Source of the DNA: Bacillota bacterium
GTDB lineage: Bacteria > Bacillota > Limnochordia > Darwinibacteriales > Darwinibacteriaceae
Direction: 5' to 3'
NCBI GenBank assembly: GCA_012518325.1
Contig: JAAYSR010000207.1
Location: 1 to 7,395 of the forward strand
DNA: 7,395 nt
The notes under the pieces: generated by a model
What the model saw: the letters and a program-made list of their open reading frames with translations, nothing else
Databases searched by the model: none
What the model was told of the DNA's origin: nothing
Position numbers and translations under genes: made by a program
In this document: positions 1-6,645 of the stretch, piece by piece
Numbering within the stretch: the stretch's first letter is position 1
Layout of the letters: every line of letters begins with the position of its first letter

Positions 1-636
1 ATTCTCGATCCTGTCTCCCTTAAGGGAGAGACTTTGGGTCCGATTTTGAAGAATAAGGTGCCCTTGGTCCTTGTGGACAGAGAGATTCCCGGGATGGAGA
101 TCAGTCTGGTGAGCTCCAACAACAGAAAAGGTGCTGCCGAACTTACCGAATACCTCATAGAACTGGGGCATGAGAGGATTGGGCTGATTACAGCCGCGAA
201 CGATACTTCGGTATTTAACATGAGAAATAAGGGTTATGTTGATGCGCTGCAAAGAGCCGGTTTGGAAGTGAGAGATGAGTATATAAAAATCGGGACAAAG
301 CCAATTCCAGAAGTTGGGTATACCTTGGTCCAAAGCCTGCTGGAGAGTGATCCGGCGCCTACGGCACTCTTTGCAACAAACAACTTTTTGGCCATCGGTG
401 CCGTCTATGCCCTGAGGGAGTCAGGGTTCTCCGTGCCGGAGGATATGGCCATCGTCTGTTTTGACGAGTTAGACAACAGAACCGTCTTAGACCCCTTCTT
501 TACATCCATGAACCAGCAGGCTTACGAGATGGGGGTCAAGGCTATGGATCTGCTGCTTAAGCAGATCAACAAAGAATTGAAGGGCACGGAAAAAATCTAC
601 CTGGATCCTCAATTGTTTGTTCGTCATTCTACGTAA
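1..636 (+). CDS. LacI-family transcriptional regulator, C-terminal part (5' end outside window)
   Basis: Frame 1 is open from the first base, so this is the last 211 residues of a gene that begins before the window; a typical LacI-family protein is about 330-340 residues, so the helix-turn-helix DNA-binding domain and part of the sensor domain are missing from view. What remains is the periplasmic-binding-protein-like effector domain: a VPLVLVDRE strand, the ELGHERIGLIT segment, ALFATNNFLAIGAVYALRESG followed by VPEDMAIVCFDELD, and a C-terminal TSMNQQAYEMGVKAMDLLL helix, all in the usual family order. Internal TTG at 34 is not the true start because homology continues upstream. The gene is codirectional with the sugar transporter and ends 37 bases before it, so it probably controls that operon in response to the sugar or a pathway intermediate. 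The effector identity is inference from context; family assignment is firm. Confidence 0.93.
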   Translation: MLDPVSLKGETLGPILKNKVPLVLVDREIPGMEISLVSSNNRKGAAELTEYLIELGHERIGLITAANDTSVFNMRNKGYVDALQRAGLEVRDEYIKIGTKPIPEVGYTLVQSLLESDPAPTALFATNNFLAIGAVYALRESGFSVPEDMAIVCFDELDNRTVLDPFFTSMNQQAYEMGVKAMDLLLKQINKELKGTEKIYLDPQLFVRHST

Positions 637-660
637 CAGGACTTTAGGGAAATGGAATGT

Positions 661-669
661 TGGGGTGAT
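661..669 (+). promoter_or_regulatory. Ribosome binding site fixing the ATPase start
   Basis: GGGGTGAT at 662-669 matches the extended anti-16S complement GGAGGTGAT with one mismatch, and lies at the right distance from GTG 674 (8 bases after the GG of the core). This favours GTG 674 over the more upstream TTG 617 or the later ATG 695. Confidence 0.6.
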
Positions 670-673
670 ATTG

Positions 674-2170
674 GTGCAGCAAGTTTTAGTGAAAATGGAG
701 AATATCCACAAGTCATTCCCGGGCGTAAAGGCCTTGGACAACGGCCAGTTTGAGCTGCGGGCGGGGGAAGTGCACGCCTTGGTCGGCGAAAACGGCGCCG
801 GGAAATCCACTCTGATGAAGATTTTGACCGGGATTTATACTCCTGATAAAGGCAAAATCTACTACAAGGGCAATGAAGTGCAGTTTTCCTCACCGCGCAG
901 CGCTTTGGACATGGGTATCAGCATTATTCACCAAGAGTTCAACTTAGTGCCCCATCTGACAGTGGCGCAAAACATCTATATCGGCAGGGAGCCTCGCAAG
1001 CACAAACTTCTCCTTGATGAGAGGCAGATCAACCGGCAGACGCAGGAGCTGCTGGATACTCTGAACATTGACCTTGATCCAAGGGACAAAGTGATGGACC
1101 TGCCGGTAGCGGCTCAGCAAATGGTGGAAATCGCCAAAGCTGTATCTTACAACTCGGAAGTTCTGGTTATGGATGAACCCACCGCAGCGCTGGCGGACAA
1201 TGAAATCGAGCAGCTCTTTGCAATTATACGGAGATTAAAATCCAACGGTGTAGGCATCATCTACATTTCCCACCGCCTGGAAGAACTGAAGCAGATTACA
1301 GACCGCATTTCGGTTCTGCGGGACGGATCCTATATCGACACTGTAGAGACGAAGGACACGGATGTAAACCAGATCATCAGCATGATGGTGGGCCGGGAGC
1401 TCTATGAAGACTTCTCCGACGAACCGGTGCAGGACAGCGGTGAAGTAGTCTTGGAAGTCAGGAACATGACCCGCCGGGACGGACGGATCAAAGATGTGAG
1501 CTTCACTTTGAAGAAGGGTGAGATCCTAGGCTTTGCCGGCCTCCTCGGCGCTGGACGTACTGAACTGGCCAGAGCCCTCTTTGGCGCTGACCCCTTAGTT
1601 TCAGGCGAGGTGTACCTGCGGGGCAGGAAAGTTAGTATCTCAAGTCCGGCTGATGCTGCCAGCATGGGCATAGGCTATCTGTCCGAAGACCGCAGGCATT
1701 TGGGTCTGGCCCTGGGACTTGATGTAACCTCAAATGTGGGCATCACGAACTACGAAGAGTTTAAAGGTACCCTGGGCTGGGTCAAGGGCCGGGAGCTGAA
1801 AGGGTCTGTCAAGAATCTGGTGGATGTCCTGAACATTAAAACCCCAAGCATTGACCAGCGGGTGGCCAATCTGTCAGGCGGAAACCAGCAAAAATGTGTG
1901 ATTGCCAAGTGGCTGCTGCGGGACAGCGACATTCTCATTTTTGATGAGCCCACACGGGGAATCGACGTCGGGGCGAAGCATGAGATTTATAAACTGCTCA
2001 ACGATCTGGCGGCGGAGGGCAAGTCGATCATCATGATTTCTTCAGACCTGCCTGAAGTATTGCGGATGAGCCATCGCATCATCGTTATGTGCGAAGGGCG
2101 AATTACAGGTGAATTGAGTAGAAAAGAAGCATCACAGGAATCAATCATGAGCTATGCAACCGCCCTTTAG
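674..2170 (+). CDS. CUT2-family sugar ABC importer, double-domain ATP-binding protein (RbsA/MglA/XylG-like)
   Basis: Cytoplasmic ATPase of a monosaccharide ABC importer, 498 residues, the normal length for the RbsA/MglA family (E. coli RbsA is 501). Two nucleotide-binding domains are fused. NBD1 has Walker A GENGAGKST (38-46), Q-loop Q87 in IIHQEFNL, a degenerate signature LPVAAQQMVEIAKA (143-156), Walker B VLVMDEPT (163-170) and H-loop H200. NBD2 has a degenerate Walker A GLLGAGRTE (289-297, lysine replaced by arginine), a canonical signature LSGGNQQK (400-407), Walker B ILIFDEPT (420-427) and serine S457 where the H-loop histidine would be. This asymmetry is typical of the family: one good ATP site and one degenerate site. 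GTG 674 was chosen because the N-terminus then aligns with RbsA up to the FPGVKAL motif and has a good ribosome binding site; an upstream extension to TTG 617 would overlap the regulator. Fucose as substrate is inferred from fucU and fucI downstream. Confidence 0.95.
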   Translation: MQQVLVKMENIHKSFPGVKALDNGQFELRAGEVHALVGENGAGKSTLMKILTGIYTPDKGKIYYKGNEVQFSSPRSALDMGISIIHQEFNLVPHLTVAQNIYIGREPRKHKLLLDERQINRQTQELLDTLNIDLDPRDKVMDLPVAAQQMVEIAKAVSYNSEVLVMDEPTAALADNEIEQLFAIIRRLKSNGVGIIYISHRLEELKQITDRISVLRDGSYIDTVETKDTDVNQIISMMVGRELYEDFSDEPVQDSGEVVLEVRNMTRRDGRIKDVSFTLKKGEILGFAGLLGAGRTELARALFGADPLVSGEVYLRGRKVSISSPADAASMGIGYLSEDRRHLGLALGLDVTSNVGITNYEEFKGTLGWVKGRELKGSVKNLVDVLNIKTPSIDQRVANLSGGNQQKCVIAKWLLRDSDILIFDEPTRGIDVGAKHEIYKLLNDLAAEGKSIIMISSDLPEVLRMSHRIIVMCEGRITGELSRKEASQESIMSYATAL

Positions 2171-2209
2171 CTGGTTGCGCAGATTGTGTAAAGGACTGGA
2201 GGAATCGTG

Positions 2210-3181
2210 ATGAGTACAGAATTGGCGAAAAGGCGAGGTTCACTGATGAAATCGGAATCCAAGCAGAAACTTCTGGCCTTTTCCAGCTTGCTTGTAATGA
2301 TCATTGTTTTTTCTATTGCATCGCCAAACTTTGCTACTTTTTCCAACTTCGTCGGAATCCTGCTCTCCACTGCAGTAGTAGGCATCCTGGCAACGGGCGT
2401 TACCTTTATTATCATCACCGGTGGAATTGATCTCTCCATCGGAACAGTGATGACATTCTGTTCAGTGATTGCCGGCGTCCTGATTACTTTCTGGGGACTT
2501 CCGATCTGGGTTGGTGTTGCTGGCGCAATATTATCCGGAATGATGGCGGGTCTCATCAACGGTTTGCTTATTTCCAAGATGAGGCTGCCGGCCTTTATTG
2601 CGACCCTGGGCATGCAGATGATTGCCGCCGGTTTGAACCTGGTTATCTCCGGTTCCAGGCCAATCTATTTCCTGCATGAGCCAAAGTTCCGCCTGATTGC
2701 CATGGGTACACTTTTTGGCATCCCGTATTCTGTTTTCCTTTTCTTCGGCTTGGCCATTATTGCCAGCATCGTGCTGGGGCGGACCGTGTTTGGCCGTTAC
2801 ACCTACTCCATCGGCAGCAATGAAGAGGCAACCCGTCTCTCCGGTATTAACGTGGATCGCTGGAAGATCGCAGTCTACGTACTGGGCGGCTTCTTCTACG
2901 GAGTGGCCGGCGTAGTGATGGCCTCCCGCCTGAACTCAGCCCAGCCCGCCCTTGGCGTTGGCTATGAGCTCGAGGCCATTGCGGCAGTAGTTATAGGAGG
3001 AGCGTCGCTTAGCGGCGGGAGCGGTACCATTCTGGGAACCATCATCGGCGCCTTTATCATGAGTGTGCTGACTAACGGGCTGAGGATTCTTTCCATCCCC
3101 CAGGAGTGGCAGACTGTTGTCATTGGATCCATTGTCATCCTGGCAGTCTACACAGACATTATCCGCCGCCGCAAGGAATAG
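2210..3181 (+). CDS. CUT2-family sugar ABC importer, permease protein (RbsC-like)
   Basis: Integral membrane subunit, 323 residues, of the importer formed with the ATPase before it and the binding protein after it. A basic, polar N-terminus (about 1-20) is followed by many hydrophobic segments, the first near 21-37. Family landmarks are GGIDLSIG at 71-78, the cytoplasmic GSNEEATRLSGI at 202-213 that corresponds to the ATPase-coupling region, and YELEAIAAVVIGGASLSGGSG at 252-272. The C-terminus is short and basic (RRRKE). Only one permease gene is present, so it should act as a homodimer as in RbsC. GGAGG at 2198-2202 is 7 bases before ATG 2210 but only 4 before the alternative GTG 2207, so ATG is preferred. 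It begins 39 bases after the ATPase stop, consistent with the same transcript. Confidence 0.95.
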   Translation: MSTELAKRRGSLMKSESKQKLLAFSSLLVMIIVFSIASPNFATFSNFVGILLSTAVVGILATGVTFIIITGGIDLSIGTVMTFCSVIAGVLITFWGLPIWVGVAGAILSGMMAGLINGLLISKMRLPAFIATLGMQMIAAGLNLVISGSRPIYFLHEPKFRLIAMGTLFGIPYSVFLFFGLAIIASIVLGRTVFGRYTYSIGSNEEATRLSGINVDRWKIAVYVLGGFFYGVAGVVMASRLNSAQPALGVGYELEAIAAVVIGGASLSGGSGTILGTIIGAFIMSVLTNGLRILSIPQEWQTVVIGSIVILAVYTDIIRRRKE

Positions 3182-3190
3182 TTCAGGTAT

Positions 3191-3213
3191 TTTGAACCCC
3201 ACAGGGGTTTGAA
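3191..3213 (+). promoter_or_regulatory. Stem-loop in the permease/binding-protein gap
   Basis: TTTGAACCCC (3191-3200), loop ACA, GGGGTTTGAA (3204-3213) form a 10-pair hairpin including two G-U pairs. The sequence after it is A-rich (ATAAAACAAAAAC) with no T-run, so it is not an intrinsic terminator on the + strand. Its place just before the binding-protein ribosome binding site suggests an mRNA processing or 5'-end stabilising element. A weak promoter-like pair (TTGAAC 3192-3197, 17-base spacer, TAAAAC 3215-3220; 4 of 6 each) overlaps it, so some promoter role cannot be excluded. Confidence 0.5.
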
Positions 3214-3252
3214 ATAAAACAAAAACAAAAGTCATTAAAGGAGGAAGAAAAC

Positions 3253-4194
3253 GTGAAGAGAGTATTGACTTTGGTTGTTGTGTTGGCTTTGCTCGTTGCA
3301 GGAAGTGGTCTCGTCATGGCCCAGGAGATCTACATTCCGGTCATTTCCAAGGGGTTCATGCATCAGTTCTGGCAGGCAGTTAAATCAGGTGCCGATGCAG
3401 CAGCCGCAGACTATGGCGTAACCATCACCTTTGAAGGTCCCGAAAGTGAAAGTGAAGTTGCAAAACAGATCGACATGCTGCAAACCGCTTTGGACAAGCA
3501 GCCAAATGCTATCGTAATTGCAGCCCTCGACAGCAAAGCAGCTATCCCCTTGCTGGAAGTTGCAGCCGGAAGAGGCATTCCCATTATCGCTTTTGACTCC
3601 GGTGTTGACAGCGACCTCGTTCTGACCACAGCTGCCACCGACAACTATGCAGCAGCAGCCAAGGCCGCAGACCGCATGGCAGAACTTATTGGTTATGAAG
3701 GCAAAGTAGCCGTAATCGTTCATGACCAAGTCAGCCACAGCGGAACCCAGAGACGTGACGGCTTTGTAGACCGCATCAATGAAGCCTATCCGCATATCCA
3801 AATCGTGGACGTGCAGTATGGCGGCGGCGACCATCTTAGATCCACTGACTTGGCAAAAGCCATTATCCAAGCTAACCCTGATCTGGCCGGTTTCTTCGGC
3901 GGCAACGAAGGTTCTGCCGTAGGCGTTATCAACGCAGTTGTTGAGCTCAACAAAGCTGACGACATCGTGGTTGTAGGTTTCGACTCCGGCGGACTGCAGC
4001 TGAATGCTATTCGTTCCGGTGTCATGGAAGGCGCAATCACCCAGAACCCATACGGCATTGGCTACAAAGCTGTAGAAGCAGCCGTTCTTGCCCTCAGAGG
4101 CGAAGAGCTGCCAGAAGTAATCGACACAGGCTTCTACTGGTATGATGCAAACAACATGGATTCCAGCGTAATTGCACCGCTGCTCTACGACTGA
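3253..4194 (+). CDS. Sugar ABC importer, substrate-binding protein (RbsB-like, probably for L-fucose)
   Basis: Exported sugar receptor of the importer, 313 residues, with the two-lobed periplasmic-binding fold of the RbsB/LacI-sensor type. The N-terminus is a signal peptide: KR at 2-3, a hydrophobic core at about 4-21, then VMA ending at 23 as a type I signal peptidase site before QEIYIPV. There is no cysteine, so it is not a lipoprotein. The mature protein shows YIPVISKGFMHQFWQAVKSGADAAA (about 27-51), ALDKQPNAIVIAALDS, GIPIIAFDSGV, the SGTQRRDGF stretch, FFGGNEGSAVGV and VVGFDSGG, all usual landmarks. GTG 3253 has GGAGG at 3240-3244, 8 bases upstream. Tandem stops TGA TAA end the gene. It lies last of the transporter genes and is flanked by hairpins, consistent with binding proteins needing more copies than the membrane parts. 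The fucose assignment is from gene context; D-arabinose is the main alternative. Confidence 0.94.
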   Translation: MKRVLTLVVVLALLVAGSGLVMAQEIYIPVISKGFMHQFWQAVKSGADAAAADYGVTITFEGPESESEVAKQIDMLQTALDKQPNAIVIAALDSKAAIPLLEVAAGRGIPIIAFDSGVDSDLVLTTAATDNYAAAAKAADRMAELIGYEGKVAVIVHDQVSHSGTQRRDGFVDRINEAYPHIQIVDVQYGGGDHLRSTDLAKAIIQANPDLAGFFGGNEGSAVGVINAVVELNKADDIVVVGFDSGGLQLNAIRSGVMEGAITQNPYGIGYKAVEAAVLALRGEELPEVIDTGFYWYDANNMDSSVIAPLLYD

Positions 4195-4230
4195 TAAGTA
4201 GCAGCATACAAAATACAGCTGACTGAAAAA

Positions 4231-4270
4231 AGTGGATTACAGGCCCCGGTAGAGGGGTCTGTAATCCACT
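4231..4270 (+). promoter_or_regulatory. Long stem-loop between binding protein and fucU
   Basis: AGTGGATTACAGGCCCC (4231-4247), loop GGTAGA, and GGGGTCTGTAATCCACT (4254-4270) form 17 continuous pairs, one of them G-U. The next bases are CTAAAATC, so the U-tract of an intrinsic terminator is missing in the reading direction of the operon; an A-run lies before the stem instead, giving T's only on the - strand, where no gene ends. The likely role is 3'-end protection of the binding-protein message or partial attenuation before the enzyme genes. Confidence 0.7.
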
Positions 4271-4288
4271 CTAAAATCTATGCCACCC

Positions 4289-4297
4289 GAGAGGTGA
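4289..4297 (+). promoter_or_regulatory. Ribosome binding site fixing the fucU start
   Basis: GAGAGGTGA differs by little from AGGAGGTGA, and its GAGG core (4291-4294) ends 8 bases before ATG 4303. The in-frame GTG at 4294 lies inside this site and so cannot be the start. Confidence 0.65.
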
Positions 4298-4302
4298 CTG
4301 AA

Positions 4303-4731
4303 ATGTTAATGAAAATCCCACCTATTATTTCGCCTGAACTTATAAAAACTCTCATGGAAATGGGACATGGAGATGAGCTTGTCCTAGGTGACGGAAATTT
4401 TCCTGCGGCAAGTTTAGCCAAACGGTTAGTTAGATGTGATGGCCACAATGTTCCGGACTTACTGGATGCTATCTTGCAGCTGTTTCCTTTAGATGCCTAT
4501 GTTGAGCACCCTGTGATGCTCATGGATACAGGTCCTGGCGAAGCCAGGCCGGAGATTTGGGCCCGCTATGAAGAGATCGTGGCAAAAAATGGCGGCACTG
4601 CGGAGCAGGTTACGTATCTGGAGCGTTTCGAGTTCTATGAAAGGGCCAAGCAGGCCTATGCCGTAGTAGCCACGGGCGAGACGGCCATCTATGCGAATAT
4701 TATTCTGAAAAAAGGCGTTGTAACTGTTTAG
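4303..4731 (+). CDS. fucU: L-fucose mutarotase (RbsD/FucU family)
   Basis: Cytoplasmic enzyme that speeds exchange between alpha and beta anomers of L-fucose, supplying the form used by the isomerase. The 142-residue product matches E. coli FucU (140) from end to end: the N-terminus with ISPEL aligns residue for residue from ATG 4303, followed by MGHGDE (20-25, with the family histidine H22), a D30 in GDGNFPA, DLLDAILQLFPLDAY, FYERA (111-115) and the C-terminal YANIILKKG (130-138). The FYERA and YANIILKKG motifs, and the alignment with FucU rather than RbsD, support fucose specificity. The start is set by the ribosome binding site. The gene begins about 108 bases after the binding-protein stop, beyond the long hairpin, and ends 20 bases before fucI. 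Adjacent transporter, mutarotase and isomerase genes make a coherent uptake route. Confidence 0.95.
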   Translation: MLMKIPPIISPELIKTLMEMGHGDELVLGDGNFPAASLAKRLVRCDGHNVPDLLDAILQLFPLDAYVEHPVMLMDTGPGEARPEIWARYEEIVAKNGGTAEQVTYLERFEFYERAKQAYAVVATGETAIYANIILKKGVVTV

Positions 4732-4738
4732 TCTTGGA

Positions 4739-4744
4739 AGGAGG
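4739..4744 (+). promoter_or_regulatory. Ribosome binding site fixing the fucI start
   Basis: AGGAGG at 4739-4744 lies 7 bases before GTG 4752. The in-frame TTG 4734 is upstream of this site and so is not used; ATG 4745 is out of frame. Confidence 0.7.
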
Positions 4745-4751
4745 ATGTGTC

Positions 4752-6542
4752 GTGGTTGAGGGTAAGAACAGACTGATCGGCTCTATGCCCAAGATTGGCA
4801 TCAGACCCGTGATTGACGGCAGGGAAAGAGGTGTGCGCGAGTCGCTGGAGGAGCAGACCATGAATATGGCCAAGACAGCGGCCAGATTTTTGAGTGAGAA
4901 TCTGCGCCATGCCAATGGCCTGCCAGTGGAGTGTGTAATTGCCGACACCACCATCGGCGGTGTAGCTGATGCAGCCAGGGCAGAAGAGAAGTTCCAAAGG
5001 GAAGGGGTCGGCGTTTCGCTGACAGTCACCCCCTGCTGGTGCTATGGAACAGAAACGATCGATATGGATCCGTTTAGACCCAAAGCTATCTGGGGCTCGA
5101 ACAAAACGGAACGTCCCGGTGCAGTTTACTTAGCAGCAGCATTGGCTGCCCACAATCAGAAAGGCCTTCCCGCATTTGGCATCTACGGCAGGGACGTCCA
5201 GGATATTCATGATGAGACAATTCCTGAAGAAGTGCAGGAAAAGCTGCTTAAATTTGCCAAAGCAGGTTTGGCTGCTGCCACAATGAGGGGCAAGTCGTAC
5301 CTGTCCATGGGCGGAGTTTCCATGGGCATCGGCGGTTCAATTGTCAATGAGGAGTTTTTCCAGAATTACCTGGGAATGAGAAATGAATACATCGACATGA
5401 GTGAGTTCACCCGCAGAGTCAACGAAGGGATTTACGATCACGAGGAATATGAACGTGCCCTCAAGTGGGTGAAGGAAAAGTGCAAAGAAGGCGCAGACAA
5501 CAATGCTCCCGAACTGCAAAAGAGCCGGGAGGAAAAGGATAGGGACTGGGAGTTCGTCGTTAAGATGACCCTGATTGCCAGAGATCTGATGATTGGCAAT
5601 CCGAAACTGAAAGAAATGGGCTTTGGCGAGGAAGCCCGGGGCCGCAACGCGATTGCCGCAGGCTTCCAGGGACAGCGGCAGTGGACAGACCACTTCCCCA
5701 ACGGGGACTTTATGGAAGCCATCCTCAATTCTTCCTTTGACTGGAACGGCATCCGCCAGCCCTTCTGCCTGGCCACAGAGAACGACAGCCTCAACGGCGT
5801 CTGCATGCTGTTCGGCCACTTGCTGACCAATACTGCCCAGATCTTCGCGGACGTCAGAACATTCTGGAGCCCCGAGGCAGTCCAGCGGGTGACGGGACAT
5901 AAATTGACCGGCCTGGCCAGCGAAGGTATCATCCACTTGATCAACTCCGGTTCGGCGTCCCTTGACGGAACTGGGCGGCAAAGCAGAGACGGCAAGCCGG
6001 TTATGAAGCCCTTCTGGGAAATCACTGAGGAAGAAGCGGACAAATGCCTGGCTGCCACCAGCTGGAGGCCGGCCAACACAGGCTACTTCCGCGGCGGCGG
6101 ATTCTCCTCCAACTTCAGGACCCTGGGCGGCATGCCGGTGACCATGAGCAGAATTAACATTGTCAAAGGCTTAGGTCCTGTGCTCCAGATTGCTGAAGGA
6201 TATACCGTGGATATTCCCGATGAAGTTCACGAAATTATCAACAATCGCACCGACCCAACCTGGCCTACCACCTGGTTTGCTCCTAAGCTCACAGGCCGCG
6301 GCTCCTTCCAGGATGTCTACTCTGTGATGAACGACTGGGGCGCCAACCACGGTGTGCTGACCTACGGCCATGTGGGCGATTTGATGATTACCTTAGCTTC
6401 GATGCTGCGGATACCTGTTAACATGCACAATGTTGAACGGGAGCGCATCTTCCGCCCCGATGCCTGGAACTTGTTTGGAACCAGCGAGCTGGAGGCAGCA
6501 GACTACAGGGCCTGCACCACCTTAGGGCCTCTCTACAAGTAA
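4752..6542 (+). CDS. fucI: L-fucose isomerase
   Basis: Cytoplasmic, metal-dependent ketol isomerase converting L-fucose to L-fuculose (and D-arabinose to D-ribulose in the family), the first intracellular step of the pathway. It has 596 residues against 591 in E. coli FucI and is collinear throughout, with long near-identical blocks: PKIGIRPVIDGR, VRESLEEQTMNMAK, TVTPCWCYG, KAIWG, TERPGAVYLAAALAAH, KSYLS, GGVSMGI, NAIAAGFQGQR, LNSSFDWNG, KGLGPVLQIAEG and TWPTTWFAP. The Mn-binding residues of the E. coli enzyme (E337, D361, H528) correspond to E343 in ATENDSLNG, D367 in FADVRT and H533 in WGANHG, so it should be active. GTG 4752 was chosen by its ribosome binding site. The gap from fucU is 20 bases. 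No kinase or aldolase gene follows; a terminator comes 27 bases after the stop. Confidence 0.97.
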   Translation: MVEGKNRLIGSMPKIGIRPVIDGRERGVRESLEEQTMNMAKTAARFLSENLRHANGLPVECVIADTTIGGVADAARAEEKFQREGVGVSLTVTPCWCYGTETIDMDPFRPKAIWGSNKTERPGAVYLAAALAAHNQKGLPAFGIYGRDVQDIHDETIPEEVQEKLLKFAKAGLAAATMRGKSYLSMGGVSMGIGGSIVNEEFFQNYLGMRNEYIDMSEFTRRVNEGIYDHEEYERALKWVKEKCKEGADNNAPELQKSREEKDRDWEFVVKMTLIARDLMIGNPKLKEMGFGEEARGRNAIAAGFQGQRQWTDHFPNGDFMEAILNSSFDWNGIRQPFCLATENDSLNGVCMLFGHLLTNTAQIFADVRTFWSPEAVQRVTGHKLTGLASEGIIHLINSGSASLDGTGRQSRDGKPVMKPFWEITEEEADKCLAATSWRPANTGYFRGGGFSSNFRTLGGMPVTMSRINIVKGLGPVLQIAEGYTVDIPDEVHEIINNRTDPTWPTTWFAPKLTGRGSFQDVYSVMNDWGANHGVLTYGHVGDLMITLASMLRIPVNMHNVERERIFRPDAWNLFGTSELEAADYRACTTLGPLYK

Positions 6543-6569
6543 TCCATAATCACATATAACAACTGGATT

Positions 6570-6610
6570 GCCCGGCGGGAAGAATCTTCCCTGCCGGGCG
6601 TCTTTTTATT
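6570..6610 (+). terminator. Intrinsic terminator after fucI
   Basis: GCCCGGCGGGAAG (6570-6582), loop AAT, CTTCCC (6586-6591), one bulged T, and GCCGGGC (6593-6599) give a 13-pair GC-rich stem, followed after one base by TCTTTTTATT. It is a classical rho-independent terminator and marks the end of the fucose operon. Confidence 0.93.
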
Positions 6611-6637
6611 GACATAAGGCGCTGTTCTTGCTAAGAT
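6609..6637 (+). promoter_or_regulatory. Sigma-A type promoter of the E2 gene
   Basis: TTGACA at 6609-6614 is a perfect -35 box. A 17-base spacer leads to TAAGAT at 6632-6637 (4 of 6 for the -10), which is preceded by TG at 6629-6630, an extended -10. Transcription would start near 6644 and give a leader of about 69 bases. The -35 box begins within the tail of the preceding terminator, so the operons are separated with almost no spare DNA. Confidence 0.75.
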
Positions 6638-6645
6638 TAAGCTAG

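Noticed and set aside
617..673. N-terminal extension of the ATPase to TTG 617
   Set aside because: It would overlap the regulator gene, adds residues absent from RbsA-like proteins, and a better start with a ribosome binding site is at GTG 674.
637..673. Promoter or catabolite-response element in the regulator/ATPase gap
   Set aside because: The gap is only 37 bases, is mostly taken by the ribosome binding site, and holds no convincing -35/-10 pair or cre-like palindrome.
487..893. - strand frames across the regulator/ATPase junction
   Set aside because: They overlap two well-supported genes and their translations show no domain; treated as shadows.
2167..2613. A 148-residue - strand open frame opposite the permease start
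   Set aside because: Antisense to a conserved membrane protein; the translation is unlike any protein family I recognise.
3192..3220. Possible internal promoter TTGAAC-N17-TAAAAC before the binding protein
   Set aside because: Only 4 of 6 matches in each box, and the -35 falls inside the hairpin stem; not strong enough to list on its own.
3385..3870. A 161-residue - strand open frame inside the binding-protein gene
   Set aside because: The translation is a low-complexity, Cys- and Gly-rich antisense image of an alanine-rich gene, with no family features.
5337..6079. Two long overlapping - strand open frames (about 213 residues each) inside fucI
   Set aside because: They lie wholly antisense to a strongly conserved enzyme gene, have no recognisable domain and the translations look like frame shadows.
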